DNA from: CAIWHR01 sp963786625
GTDB lineage: Bacteria > Pseudomonadota > Gammaproteobacteria > Burkholderiales > Casimicrobiaceae
Reading direction: 5' to 3'
DNA length: 64,000 bases
Assembly: GCA_963786625.1 (NCBI GenBank)
Contig: CAWAZS010000014.1
Coordinates: 248,001-312,000, forward strand
In this document: piece after piece, positions 8,571-17,237 of the stretch
Position numbering within the stretch: position 1 is the first letter of the stretch
Layout: each line of letters begins with the position of its first letter
Translations under genes and position numbers: made by a program
Notes under the pieces: generated by a model
What the model was told of the DNA's origin: nothing
Seen by the model: only the letters and a program-made list of their open reading frames with translations
The model's database searches: none

Positions 8571-9848
8571 ATGCGCTGGCTCACTGAGGTCGTGACCATG
8601 CTGACTCGCGGGACTGCGGCAATCGCGGCGTCGCTGACTGTAGGCATGGCGCTTCCCGGATTCCTTTCGTACAGTTCGGACGCATTCGCGGCGCCAGACG
8701 AGCAAGCACTCGGCAGGGACGAGGGCTATCCGACTTGTCCGGGCACGCTGCGCCCGGAAATGCGCTGCGTCGTCGGGCTGGTGAGCCGTTTCGACGAGAT
8801 TTTTCCGGCGCGCGTCGTGGCGAAGGGCGCCGAATCGCGGCCGTTGAGTCGCGCCGCGGCAGAGCCTCCGATCCGTTACGCCAATCGAGGGCAGCCCGCC
8901 GGGTTGGATGACTACCTTTCCCGCAATCGCACAACGGGACTGCTGATCCTGAAAGGCGACACGATACTCGTCGAGCGTTATCAATACGACCGCAAGCCAG
9001 GGGACCGGATGGCGTCCTTCTCGATGGCGAAGACCGTCGTCGCAATGCTCGTCGGAATTGCGCTGTCGGAAAGGAAGATCCGCTCGATCGATGACCGCGC
9101 CGCGGAGTACGCCGTGGAGCTCGAGGGCACGCCGTACGGAGATACGCGAATCCGTCACCTGCTGACGATGTCGTCGGGTGTCCGCTTCGACGAGACCTAC
9201 AGCGGCACGGACGATGTCGCGACGCTTGGCCGGCTCTCGCTGCTCGGCGAGAGCGAAGGGGGCGCTGCCACCCTGCTGCCCTTCCGTACGCGTGAGCGCG
9301 CCGCCGGAGAGCGCTTTCACTATGCGTCGGCGGAAACGCAGGTTCTTGGGCTGGTGCTTCGAGGGGCGACCGGAAAACCGCTCGCCACGTATCTCTCGGA
9401 GAAGATATGGCAGCCGATGGGCGCAGAGGCGGACGCGACATGGAACATCGACCGTGGCGGCTACGAGGCTGCGTACATCGGCTTGAATGCGACGCTGCGT
9501 GATTACGCGAGATTTGGAATGTTGCTGGCGAACGACGGCACGCTCGACGGCCGATCGATCATCCCGGCCGCATGGGTTCGAGCCGCGACTACGCCCCCCG
9601 CCACGCAGTTTCGGCCGGGAATGACGGGCGCACTTCTCGGGTACGGATACCAGACATGGGTCGTGGACGAAAAGGAACGGCAGTTCATGTTGCGGGGCCT
9701 TCGTGGACAGGCCGTTTATGTGGCGCCGAAATCGAAGCTCGTGATGGTCCACACCGCCGCAGGCAATGTCGGCGACTCCGGCACCGGAGAAACGCTATCG
9801 CTGTGGATTGGTGTCGTGGAGAGCCTTGCAGGGAAACGGTCGCGATGA
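8571..9848 (+). CDS. Exported serine beta-lactamase-like hydrolase (class C/PBP family)
   Basis: 425-residue beta-lactamase/transpeptidase-like hydrolase. N-terminal hydrophobic export segment (about residues 15-40), then the active-site tetrad SMAK (S151-K154) in MASFSMAKT, a Tyr motif in ERFHYASAE matching the YxN position, and HTAAG near the C-terminus in place of the KTG triad. Members include esterases, D-aminopeptidases and 6-aminohexanoate-dimer hydrolases as well as true AmpC; lactamase activity should not be assumed. The ATG at 8571 is preferred to 8520 because GGGGGGTGA sits just upstream. Acts in the periplasm. Monocistronic as far as seen. Confidence 0.8.
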   Translation: MRWLTEVVTMLTRGTAAIAASLTVGMALPGFLSYSSDAFAAPDEQALGRDEGYPTCPGTLRPEMRCVVGLVSRFDEIFPARVVAKGAESRPLSRAAAEPPIRYANRGQPAGLDDYLSRNRTTGLLILKGDTILVERYQYDRKPGDRMASFSMAKTVVAMLVGIALSERKIRSIDDRAAEYAVELEGTPYGDTRIRHLLTMSSGVRFDETYSGTDDVATLGRLSLLGESEGGAATLLPFRTRERAAGERFHYASAETQVLGLVLRGATGKPLATYLSEKIWQPMGAEADATWNIDRGGYEAAYIGLNATLRDYARFGMLLANDGTLDGRSIIPAAWVRAATTPPATQFRPGMTGALLGYGYQTWVVDEKERQFMLRGLRGQAVYVAPKSKLVMVHTAAGNVGDSGTGETLSLWIGVVESLAGKRSR

Positions 9849-10189
9849 CTTTCAGTCACGAAGCTCGCACCTTCCCGGGTCCCACCGGCCGGGCCCGCTG
9901 CACGCCCTGGTTTGGATGGGGTATATTTTCACGGCACCGTGCAGGCGGACACGGGCTCGCAAGTTTGCCGTCGCGAGCCGGGAGTGCTTCGATCCGCCGG
10001 CTTGCCAGATGACTCGATGCGGCGCGTCGCCGACCTGCAGGCTCGAAAAGCGGAGGCCCCTCGACATGGAACCGGATGTGGGCAAGGCCAGCCGGTGGAT
10101 CACGCTGCGCACCCTCCGAGTGCTGCAGTGGTACCGTGTGCGCGCCGGCGCTCGGTCCATGCCGTCTCGCAACCAGGAGTGAAGATCCC
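9849..10189. other. 341-base region without a supported gene
   Basis: Between the serine hydrolase stop and the VOC protein start. Overlapping open frames on both strands (for example 9852-10172 minus) have arginine- and proline-rich translations without family motifs and are treated as chance. A TATATT hexamer at 9922-9927 is the only AT-rich patch and may be a -10 element for the downstream genes, but no matching -35 hexamer sits 16-18 bases upstream. Confidence 0.4.
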
Positions 10190-10564
10190 ATGCCCGTCAT
10201 CCGCTACCTGGTCAACGATGTCGACGCCGCGCTGCCGTTCTACCGGGCGCTGGGCTTCAAGCTCGCGGATCGCTGGGGCCCGCCGTTCGCGATCGTCAAG
10301 CGCAAGGGGCTTTCGCTCTGGCTGAGCGGACCCGGCACCTCCGCGAGGAAGAAGCTGAAGAACGGCGCGATGCCGCAGCCCGGGGGCTGGAATCGCCTCG
10401 TGATCGAGGTAAAGGACATCGAGGCGACGATCGCTCGACTCGCGGCCCTGGGCGCCGTCTTTCGCAGCAAGCCCGTCAAGGGACCCGGAGGCCAGCAGGT
10501 GCTGGTCGAGGACCCTTCGGGCAACCCCGTCGAGATCTTCCAGCCGCGAGAGGGCGGCGAGTGA
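10190..10564 (+). CDS. VOC (glyoxalase/bleomycin-resistance) superfamily protein
   Basis: 124-residue single-module VOC protein: MPVIRYLVNDVDAALPFYRA at the N-terminus, LVIEVKDIEATIARLAALGA in the middle, and the closing VLVEDPSGNPVEIFQP with the usual metal-position Glu. Such small proteins dimerise into a metal-binding barrel and act as lyases, isomerases, dioxygenases or antibiotic-binding proteins; which one cannot be told. The ATG at 10190 is supported by AGGAG about 12 bases upstream, and longer in-frame starts are not. A GFA-family gene follows 33 bases downstream, so the two may share a transcript. Confidence 0.8.
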   Translation: MPVIRYLVNDVDAALPFYRALGFKLADRWGPPFAIVKRKGLSLWLSGPGTSARKKLKNGAMPQPGGWNRLVIEVKDIEATIARLAALGAVFRSKPVKGPGGQQVLVEDPSGNPVEIFQPREGGE

Positions 10565-10597
10565 GGCCCGACCCGTCGATCGAACGGAGCGCAACCC

Positions 10598-10957
10598 ATG
10601 CTTGCCGCCACGTGCCACTGCGGAGCTGTTCGCGTCGAAGTACCGCGCAAACCGCGCAGCCTGACCAGCTGCAACTGCTCGATCTGTCGCCGCTACGGGA
10701 CTCTGTGGGCTTACTACAAGGCATCCGACGTGCGAGTCGTTGCCGCGCGCGGAGCGACCAGCGACTACGCGTGGGGCGAGAAGTCGTTGCGCTTCGTCAG
10801 GTGTCGCAAGTGTGGTTGCGTCATGCACTGGGAACCCGCTCGGCGGACGGACGGCAGCCGTATGGGCGTCAACGCACGCAACTTCGAGCCCGGTGCAGTT
10901 GGAGCGGTCCGCATCCGTCGGCTCGACGGTGCGTCCACGTGGAAATACCTGGACTGA
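10598..10957 (+). CDS. GFA-family (glutathione-dependent formaldehyde-activating-like) zinc protein
   Basis: 119-residue member of the GFA/Mss4-like family. The zinc-binding cysteines are complete: CHCG at residues 7-10, CNCSICRR at about 25-32, and CRKCG at about 69-73. The typical N-terminal ATCHCGAVRVEV and later GVNARNFEP also fit. Characterised relatives bind glutathione adducts, but most of the family is uncharacterised, so an S-hydroxymethylglutathione synthase function is not claimed. Lies in the same direction as the VOC gene and 71 bases before an exported hydrolase. Confidence 0.85.
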   Translation: MLAATCHCGAVRVEVPRKPRSLTSCNCSICRRYGTLWAYYKASDVRVVAARGATSDYAWGEKSLRFVRCRKCGCVMHWEPARRTDGSRMGVNARNFEPGAVGAVRIRRLDGASTWKYLD

Positions 10958-11028
10958 ATGCCGGTGACGCCTGACGACGCGCTCCACCGGATGCCGGCGC
11001 TCGCTCGGATAGGCCCCGAGAGAGCGGC

Positions 11029-11838
11029 ATGAGTCGAATTTTCGTACTGCTGTCGCTCGCCCTTCTCGGGACCGTCGCATTGGCCGCGCCGGGTCTGAAG
11101 CCCGGCGGATTCGCCGAATTCAACGCCGAGCTGCCACGGGAGCTTCGCGTCGTGGCAGGTAGCGGGCAGTTGTCTCCGGTCGAGCACGCGCTGATCACGA
11201 TCGCGGCGCCGGCGAACCTGGATCCGACGCGCGAATGGCCCGTTCTGGTCATCAGCGCGTCCTCCGACCCCCAGTACAACTCGAGCCGCCGCCTGATGCG
11301 CGCCTATGCCGATACAGCGCTCGAGGCGGGGTGGATCGTCATGGCGGTCGACCCGATGGAGCCCGTCGCCGCCGACAGCGACAGTGTCGGACTGCGCCTT
11401 GCGCTCAACACGACTGCGCTGGCGGTGCTGGAGCTGCAATGGCCGTCGGCAGCCAAGGCACCGCTTGCGTTCGGCGGATTCTCCGGCGGATCGAAGCACT
11501 CCGGCTGGATGGCGGCGGCATTCGCAAGTCGGGGCCGCAACGTGGCGGGAATCTACCTCGCCGGAATCAATACGGACGCGGTGATGTCCTCGGCCAGGCA
11601 TTTCAATGTCCTGGACGCAAACTTCAAGCGCACGCCGATCTTCCTGCAATACGGCGACTCCGACGGTGTCGCAACGCCGTCCGATCACTGGAATCTCCAC
11701 GACGAGCTGAAGCGCGCGGGTTTCCGGAATCTCCGCATCGAGAGCGTTCGCGCGGCGCACGATGTCGACCCGACGCCGTTGCGCAAGGCGCTCGACTGGT
11801 TTCGCGAGCTTGCCGCGCTGCCGGCCACCGCCAAGTGA
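11029..11838 (+). CDS. Exported alpha/beta-hydrolase-like protein
   Basis: 269 residues with a Sec signal (MSRIFVLLSLALLGTVALA, cleavage after ALA-AP). The mature protein has the order expected of an alpha/beta hydrolase: strand PVLVISASSD, then ALNTTALAVLEL, the nucleophile-elbow-like GGFSGGSKHSG (Ser about residue 152), then PIFLQYGDSDGVATPSDHW supplying a possible acid, and AHDVDPTPL supplying His. A periplasmic esterase or peptidase is plausible but the substrate is unknown. The stop overlaps a short open frame, after which a possible 37-residue membrane protein follows. Confidence 0.6.
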   Translation: MSRIFVLLSLALLGTVALAAPGLKPGGFAEFNAELPRELRVVAGSGQLSPVEHALITIAAPANLDPTREWPVLVISASSDPQYNSSRRLMRAYADTALEAGWIVMAVDPMEPVAADSDSVGLRLALNTTALAVLELQWPSAAKAPLAFGGFSGGSKHSGWMAAAFASRGRNVAGIYLAGINTDAVMSSARHFNVLDANFKRTPIFLQYGDSDGVATPSDHWNLHDELKRAGFRNLRIESVRAAHDVDPTPLRKALDWFRELAALPATAK

Positions 11839-11902
11839 TGCGACCGCCATCCTGCGAGTTCCCTGCGCCGCGGCGGTCGCTCTCCCTCGTACGGCGGGCC
11901 GC

Positions 11903-12016
11903 ATGACGCGCACTCAGATCCGGATCGCGGTGTTCGTGGCCCTGCTGATTGCCTTGTTCTTCGGCGTCGAGTGGATGCGGCTGCCGTCGAGCCCGGGCTC
12001 GGTCGAAGTGGGCTGA
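11903..12016 (+). CDS. Possible 37-residue membrane miniprotein
   Basis: Short open frame with start ATG at 11903. Its translation is one hydrophobic helix (IRIAVFVALLIALFFGVEWM) preceded by MTRTQ and followed by a short polar tail, the pattern of a single-pass miniprotein. No clear ribosome-binding site is seen. A 22-codon open frame starting on the stop of the preceding hydrolase (11838-11906) ends in an ATGA overlap with it, which could couple translation. The hydrophobic composition in a region whose other frames are Arg/Ala-rich is the main support. It may still be fortuitous. Confidence 0.3.
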   Translation: MTRTQIRIAVFVALLIALFFGVEWMRLPSSPGSVEVG

Positions 12017-12103
12017 ATTGACGTGTCGGCAACGCGCCTCCCGACCAAGGGCGGGACGCGCAGTTTGTCATCGTCGCCGCGATGTTCTGTATGTTCCTGC
12101 CAA

Positions 12104-13333
12104 TCAGGCGGGATCGCTCGCTTCCTCGATGACACCCGCCGCGACGTACGCATCGATCTCGGCGTCCCCGTAGCCGTGCTCGCGCAGCACCTCGCGCGTG
12201 TGCTGGCCGAGGAGCGGCGCCGGTCGCGTGATCGCCGTCGGCGTTTCCGAGAAGTGGATCGGGCAGCCCAGCGCCCGGGTCGGGCCGGCCTGCGGGTGAA
12301 CGAGGTCGACGACCATCCCGCGGGCGAGCGTCTGCGGGTCGGCGAGCGCCTCGCCGATCGAGTTGACCGGGCCGACCGGCACGCCAGCGGCATCGAAGGC
12401 GGCGATCCATTCGGCCTTGGTCCGCGTCGCGAGCACCGCGTTCATCGCCGACGTCAACGCCGCGCGGTTGGCCATCCTCGCCGAATTCGTGGCGAAGCGC
12501 GGGTCGTCACGCCATTCGCGATGGCCGAGCACGTCGGCGATGCGCTCCCAGTTCGCCTGATTGGCGCCGCCGATGTTGATCCAGCCATCGCTGGCGTGAA
12601 ACGCCTGGTACGGCGCCGTCAGGAGGTGCGCCGAGCCCGTCGGCCCCGGCGAGACGCCGGTCGCGAAGTGGAACGCGGCGTGCCAGTAAGTCTGCTGCAG
12701 CGCCGCGTCCATCAGCGACGTGTCGACGATCTGGCCGCGGCCGGTACGCTGCTTGTGCACGTAGGCGGAAACGATGCCCAATGCGCCGAGGATGCCGGCG
12801 TTGATGTCGGTGACCGGGTTGCCGGTCTTGACGGGCGGCCCGCCGGGCTCGCCGGTCACGGCCATCAGTCCGGCGTAGCCCTGGGCGATGAGATCGAAGC
12901 CGCCCTTGTCGGCGTAGGGTCCGTCGCGGCCGTAGCCCGACACCGCGCAGTAGATGAGCCCCGGATTGGCCTCCGCCAGAACCGCATACGGGAGTCCGAG
13001 CCGGTCGAGCGTTCCGCGGCGGAAATTCTCGAGCAGCACGTCGACGCTCCTGACCATCCGCAGCAGGATGTCGCGGCCGCGCGGATCCTTGAGATCGAGC
13101 GCGATCCCGCGCTTGTTGCGGTTCATCATCAGGAACGGCGCCGACACGCCGTTGATCGATGGGTCGCGGTAGCCGCGCGAATCGTCGCCGCCGGGCAGCT
13201 TCTCGACCTTGACCACGTCGGCGCCCATGTCGGCGAGCAGCATGCCGCAGGTGGGTCCGGCCATGATCTGCGTCAGGTCGAGCACGCGCATGCCGGCGAG
13301 CGGGCCGGGATGCGGCGGGACAGCGGCGTTCAT
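12104..13333 (-). CDS. CaiB/BaiF-family (class III) CoA-transferase
   Basis: 409-residue type III CoA-transferase, which moves CoA between carboxylic acids. N-terminal MRVLDLTQIMAGPTCGMLLADMGADVVKVE is the family's CoA-binding start; the catalytic aspartate corresponds to D176 in NPVTDINAG (formyl-CoA transferase has the same Asp in a similar loop). It is the last gene of a minus-strand run: aminotransferase, DctPQM transporter, crotonase, this gene. It probably activates the carboxylate taken up by the TRAP system, with the crotonase acting next. 118 bases holding three palindromes separate it from the crotonase. Confidence 0.9.
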   Translation of the reverse strand: MNAAVPPHPGPLAGMRVLDLTQIMAGPTCGMLLADMGADVVKVEKLPGGDDSRGYRDPSINGVSAPFLMMNRNKRGIALDLKDPRGRDILLRMVRSVDVLLENFRRGTLDRLGLPYAVLAEANPGLIYCAVSGYGRDGPYADKGGFDLIAQGYAGLMAVTGEPGGPPVKTGNPVTDINAGILGALGIVSAYVHKQRTGRGQIVDTSLMDAALQQTYWHAAFHFATGVSPGPTGSAHLLTAPYQAFHASDGWINIGGANQANWERIADVLGHREWRDDPRFATNSARMANRAALTSAMNAVLATRTKAEWIAAFDAAGVPVGPVNSIGEALADPQTLARGMVVDLVHPQAGPTRALGCPIHFSETPTAITRPAPLLGQHTREVLREHGYGDAEIDAYVAAGVIEEASDPA

Positions 13334-13352
13334 TTCTTTCGATTCCCCGTGG

Positions 13353-13443
13353 GGCCGCCTTCAGGCGGCCGGTGACACCGCGCCATTGCGCATCCGGCTG
13401 AAGCCGGACCCACAGGATGCGATCCGGCTGAAGCCGGACCCAC
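13353..13443. repeat. Cluster of three short GC palindromes with TTCA/TGAA centres
   Basis: Between the crotonase stop and the CoA-transferase start lie GGCCGCCT-TC-AGGCGGCC at 13353-13370 and two copies of TCCGGCTGAAGCCGGA at 13393-13408 and 13423-13438. The latter two sit in a 22-base direct repeat (13392-13413, 13422-13443) with a 30-base period. The same 21-base unit occurs inverted at 39936-39956. They can fold into 7-8 pair hairpins, and look like REP-type extragenic repeats that may attenuate or protect the transcript between two genes of one operon. Confidence 0.65.
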
Positions 13444-13451
13444 CAATGATC

Positions 13452-14232
13452 TCATCGGCCGACGAACTCAGGCTTCTTCTTGGCGAGGAACGCGGCGTAG
13501 CCGATCCGGAAATCCTCGGTGTCGAAGCAGGCGAAGCACTCGTCGCGCTCGGCGTCGCTGATCGGCCGCGCCTCGGCCAGCCGGCGCGCGAACTTCTTGT
13601 GCCAGCGCGCGACGAGCGGCGCGCCTTCGGCGATGCGCTCGTGCCGTCGCCCGCGCCTCGGCGGCGACGTCGGCGTCGGGAACCACGCGCGTGACCAGCC
13701 GCTTCTCCTTGGCTTCGGCCGCGCCGAAGATCCGGCCCTCGAGCAGGATCTCCAGCGCGACGATGGGCCCGGCGAGGCGGATCAGCGGCGCCATCTCCGG
13801 ATAGGCCATGGTCAGACCGAGGTTCTTGATCGGCGCCCCGAAGCGGGAGGACTCGCCGCAGATGCGCAGGTCGCACAGCGCGGCGATCTCGAGCCCGCCG
13901 CCGACGCAGATGCCGTGGATCTGCGCGACGAGCGGATGCCGGCAGGCGGCGAGCGCGCTCGCCGTCGCGTGCATGATGCGGCCGTAGTCGATCGCCTGCG
14001 CCTTGTTGGCGCGCTCGGTCGCGAACTCGGCGATGTCGTTGCCGGGCGAGAACGCCTTCTCGCCGGCGCCGCGCAGAATCACGCAGCGCAGCGCATCGTC
14101 GGCGGACAGTGCGTCGATGGCGGCACCCAGTGCCTGCCACATCGACTTCGTCAGTGCGTTGAGCTTCTCCGGGCGGTTCAGCACGACCGTCGCGATCGGC
14201 CCGGCGCGCGAGACTTCGATCGATTCGCCCAT
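13452..14232 (-). CDS. Enoyl-CoA hydratase/isomerase (crotonase) family protein, one frameshift
   Basis: About 259 residues of the crotonase fold: LNRPEKLNAL, oxyanion-hole GAGEKAFSPGNDIAEF and GICVGGGLEIA. Of the two catalytic glutamates of classical hydratases, the first is present (E115, GGGLEIA) but the second is replaced (FGAPIKNLG where FGQPE is usual), so it may be an isomerase, hydrolase or lyase of the family. An extra base near 13650 shifts the frame; after it the natural end is read in another frame, including ARPISDAERDECFACFDTED and ending AKKKPEFVGR at 13452. Lies 13 bases after dctM in the same operon. Confidence 0.85.
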
Positions 14233-14245
14233 CGGTGGTCTCCCC

Positions 14246-15532
14246 TCAGCGGTAGAAGAGATTGACGAGGCCCATCCCCGTCACCGGCACGTAGGTCACC
14301 AGCAGCAGGACGCCGACCAGCGTGCCGATGAACCAGACGTTCACCCGCGACACCTCCCAGATCGAGGCCTTGGCGATGGTGCTCGCGACCATCAGCACGC
14401 TCGCCACGGGCGGGGTCTGCTGGCCGATGCCGAGGTTGATCGTGACGATCAGCCCGAAGTGGACCGGATCGATGCCGACGGCCTTGACCAGCGGCATCAC
14501 CACCGGCACGACCAGGATGATCGCCGCCGCCGAGTGCAGGAACATCCCGAGCAGCAGGAACAGCAGGTTGAGCAGCGCCAGCACCGCCCATTTGTTCTGC
14601 GTGAATGCGGACACCGCCTTCGCGAGCTGCTGCGGCGCCTGCACCTCGGTCAGGTAGGTGCCGAGCAGCGCCGAGGTGGCGACGAGCAGCATCACGATCG
14701 CCGTCTGCACGCCGCCCTCGATCACCGCCTGCCGCAGATGCGCGAGATCGAGCTCGCGGTAGATGAGGAGTCCGACGGCGAGCGCGGCGACGACCGCAAG
14801 CGCCGCGCCCTCGGTCGCGGTGACCACGCCGCCGAAGATGCCGCCGAGGATGATGATCGGCAGCAGGAACGCCCACAGCGCCTCGCGCGCCGTGCGGAAG
14901 ACCCGCGCCAGCGAGAACGCATCCTCGCGCGGCAGGTTGTAGCGGCGCGCGAGCCAGTACGCGGTGGCCATCAGACCGAACCCGCCGAGCACGCCCGGCA
15001 CGATGCCGGCGACGAAGAGCTGGACGACCGAGGTCTCGGCCATCACCGCGTACAGGATCATCGGGATCGACGGCGGGATGATCACCGCGAGCGTCGCCGC
15101 CGACGACATCGCCGCCGCGGCCAGCGGCGCCGGATAGCCCTTCGACTTCATCGCCGGGATCAGGATCGATCCCAGCGCGGCGACGTCGGCGACCGCCGAG
15201 CCGGAGATCTCGGCGAAGAACATCGACGCGCCGATCGAGACGTGGGCGAGGCCGCCGCGGATCCAGCCGAACAGCGACGACGCAAACGCGATCAGCCGGC
15301 GCGAGATCCCCGAGGCGTTCATGATCGCGCCCGCGAGGATGAACAGCGGGATCGCCAGCAGCGGGAAATTGGTCGCGCCGCTGTAGGTGACGAGCGCGAG
15401 GTTCGGCAGGATGCCGGTGCCGTGGCTCGCCAGCATCGCGACGAGCGCGACGACCCCGAGCGAAACGGCGATCGGCACATTGATCAGCACCAGTGCCAGC
15501 ACGCAGCCGAACAGCAGCAGCATCATCGTCAT
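14246..15532 (-). CDS. dctM: TRAP transporter large permease (DctM)
   Basis: 428-residue, roughly 12-helix inner-membrane permease of a TRAP carboxylate transporter, which couples uptake to the sodium or proton gradient. Family motifs include GIGASMFFAEISGSAVAD and IPPSIPMILYAV. The ATG at 15532 (MTMMLLLFG) is the natural start; the frame is open 45 bases further but that would add a charged extension. It follows the small permease by 19 bases and precedes the crotonase by 13, so it belongs to one operon with the binding protein. The substrate is inferred to be an organic acid linked to the CoA-transferase and crotonase. Confidence 0.92.
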   Translation of the reverse strand: MTMMLLLFGCVLALVLINVPIAVSLGVVALVAMLASHGTGILPNLALVTYSGATNFPLLAIPLFILAGAIMNASGISRRLIAFASSLFGWIRGGLAHVSIGASMFFAEISGSAVADVAALGSILIPAMKSKGYPAPLAAAAMSSAATLAVIIPPSIPMILYAVMAETSVVQLFVAGIVPGVLGGFGLMATAYWLARRYNLPREDAFSLARVFRTAREALWAFLLPIIILGGIFGGVVTATEGAALAVVAALAVGLLIYRELDLAHLRQAVIEGGVQTAIVMLLVATSALLGTYLTEVQAPQQLAKAVSAFTQNKWAVLALLNLLFLLLGMFLHSAAAIILVVPVVMPLVKAVGIDPVHFGLIVTINLGIGQQTPPVASVLMVASTIAKASIWEVSRVNVWFIGTLVGVLLLVTYVPVTGMGLVNLFYR

Positions 15533-15551
15533 CGCGGTGTGCTCTCGGCCT

Positions 15552-16121
15552 TCAATGCAGCTGCTCGGAGATCGCAACGCCGGTCGCGGGTGGCGCGGGG
15601 CCCTCGGCGACGAGGAGATCGGCGAGATGCGTGAGCTCGGCGACGATGATCAGCGCCGCGGAGATCGGGATGACCGACTGCACGACGCTCATCGGTATCC
15701 ACGGCAGGCTCACCAGCGCGTCGGTGTGCAGCACCGGCAGGATCCACGCGCCGACCGCGCCCAGCAGCACGAAGAAGGCGATCACGATGAGCTCGGCCGC
15801 GATGTTGAATGCGCGCCGCGCCCGCCACGGCATCACCTCGACCAGCTCCGGGCAGCCGATGTGCGCGCGCCGGACGGAGGCCAGCGCCGCGCCGTAGAAC
15901 GTGAGCCAGGCGAGGAGCACCGACGCCACCTCGTCGTACCAGGCCAGCGAGCGGCCGAGCGCGCGGAACACGACGCCGAGCGTCACCTCGACGGCGAGCG
16001 TCACCACCAGCGCGATGACGACCCATTCGAGCGCACGGCCGTAGCCGGCGCGAAAGCGGTCCAACGCGCTGCGCGGGGCCGCCGGAGCGACCGGCCCCGC
16101 GGACGGCCCGGCGGCGCTCAC
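15552..16121 (-). CDS. dctQ: TRAP transporter small permease (DctQ)
   Basis: 189-residue four-helix membrane protein: ALEWVVIALVVTLAVEVTLG, then VASVLLAWLTFYGAALASVRRAHIG (the DctQ signature region), then AAELIVIAFFVLLGAVGAWI and PISAALIIVAELTHLADLL. It starts with GTG at 16121, overlapping the stop of the binding protein as GTGA, which indicates coupled translation and explains why no separate ATG is found. It forms the membrane complex with DctM. An Ala/Pro-rich 20-residue cytoplasmic leader precedes the first helix. Confidence 0.88.
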   Translation of the reverse strand: MSAAGPSAGPVAPAAPRSALDRFRAGYGRALEWVVIALVVTLAVEVTLGVVFRALGRSLAWYDEVASVLLAWLTFYGAALASVRRAHIGCPELVEVMPWRARRAFNIAAELIVIAFFVLLGAVGAWILPVLHTDALVSLPWIPMSVVQSVIPISAALIIVAELTHLADLLVAEGPAPPATGVAISEQLH

Positions 16122-17146
16122 TGCCGCAACGCGACGGCGCGGTCGATCACTTCCTTCGCGCCGGAGACTTCCTTGCCGAATTCCTCGTAGATGGGCTTGC
16201 TCGCGGCGACGAACGCGTCCTGGTCGACGTCGTTGACCTGCATGCCGGCCTGCTTCAGCTTGCCGAGCAGGGCGGTGTCGTCCTTGCTGGCGTAGTCGTA
16301 GACGAAGGCCTGCGTCTCCTTCGCCGTTTCCTCGAGCACCTTGCGCACGTCGGCCGGCAGCGCGTTCCAGTGGTTCTTGCCGACGATCAGGTACGCCGGC
16401 GTGTAGACGTGGTTGGACAGCGACAGGTACTTCTGCACTTCCTGCAGTTTCGCCGAGTAGATCTGCGTGAACGGATTCTCCTGGCCGTCCATCACGCCGG
16501 TCTGCAGCGCGGTGAAGAGCTCGGAGAACTTCATCGGGCTGGGGTTGGCGCCGTACGCCTGGAACATCTTGACGCGCCACTTGCCTTCCGGCACGCGGAG
16601 CTTGATGCCCTTGAGATCGGCGGGAGTCTTGATCGGCCGCTTGCTGTTGGTGATGTTGCGGTAGCCGTTCTCCCAGACGGCCAGGACCAGGAGCCCCTTC
16701 TTCTCGGCCTCGGGCGCGAGCTTCGGCCAGAACAGCTCGCGCTCGATCCGGCCCATGTGCGCGCGGTCCTTGACCAGATAGGGCATCTCGAACACGCCGA
16801 AGAGATCCACCTCGGAGCTCATCACGGTCGAGGGCAGCGCCATGTCGAGCGTGCCGAGCTTGAGCTTCTGGATCATCTCCTTGTCGCTGCCGAGCTGGCT
16901 CGACCCGAAGGTGACGACCTTGGCCTTGCCCGCGAGCTTGGCGTTGGCGCGCTTGGCGAATTCGTCGGCCGAGACCTGGAACAGGGACCCCGGCTCGCCC
17001 ACGTGGCCGAGCTTGATCTCGACCTGCGCGCTCGCCGGCGATACGGCGAAGAGCGCAGCGGCACCGCACAGGGCGGCGGCCGGAAGGATGCGAAGCAGGG
17101 CGCGGGGCAGCGCGCGGCGGATTGCGGCACGGCGAAAGAGGGTCAT
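16118..17146 (-). CDS. dctP: TRAP transporter substrate-binding protein (DctP)
   Basis: 342-residue periplasmic binding protein that captures the substrate for DctQM. A Sec signal (residues 1-40, cleavage after ASA) is followed by IKLGHVGEPGSLFQVSADEFA, DLKGIKLRVPEGKWRVKMFQAYGANPSPM and the conserved TALQTGVMDGQENPFTQI. The carboxylate-binding Arg of the family is likely in KLRVPEG. Ribosome-binding site AAGGAG lies 7-8 bases before the ATG. First of the dctP-dctQ-dctM-crotonase-caiB series; 91 bases separate it from the aminotransferase upstream. Confidence 0.92.
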   Translation of the reverse strand: MTLFRRAAIRRALPRALLRILPAAALCGAAALFAVSPASAQVEIKLGHVGEPGSLFQVSADEFAKRANAKLAGKAKVVTFGSSQLGSDKEMIQKLKLGTLDMALPSTVMSSEVDLFGVFEMPYLVKDRAHMGRIERELFWPKLAPEAEKKGLLVLAVWENGYRNITNSKRPIKTPADLKGIKLRVPEGKWRVKMFQAYGANPSPMKFSELFTALQTGVMDGQENPFTQIYSAKLQEVQKYLSLSNHVYTPAYLIVGKNHWNALPADVRKVLEETAKETQAFVYDYASKDDTALLGKLKQAGMQVNDVDQDAFVAASKPIYEEFGKEVSGAKEVIDRAVALRQ

Positions 17147-17237
17147 CGTCGGTCTCCTTGGTTTGCTGTCGCGGTGTGGCGGATGACTTCAGGGCGGGCT
17201 GCTGCGCCGGACGATTGTACGCCGCAACGGCGCGGAT

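Noticed and set aside
9766..10182. Open frames in the gap between the serine hydrolase and VOC genes
   Set aside because: They start inside the hydrolase gene or in the noncoding gap, have no ribosome-binding site, and code for compositionally biased sequence with no motif.
13392..13443. Minimal CRISPR-like array (22-base repeat, 30-base period)
   Set aside because: Only two copies with an 8-base spacer, palindromic throughout, no cas gene, and another copy lies alone at 39936-39956. It is an extragenic palindrome.
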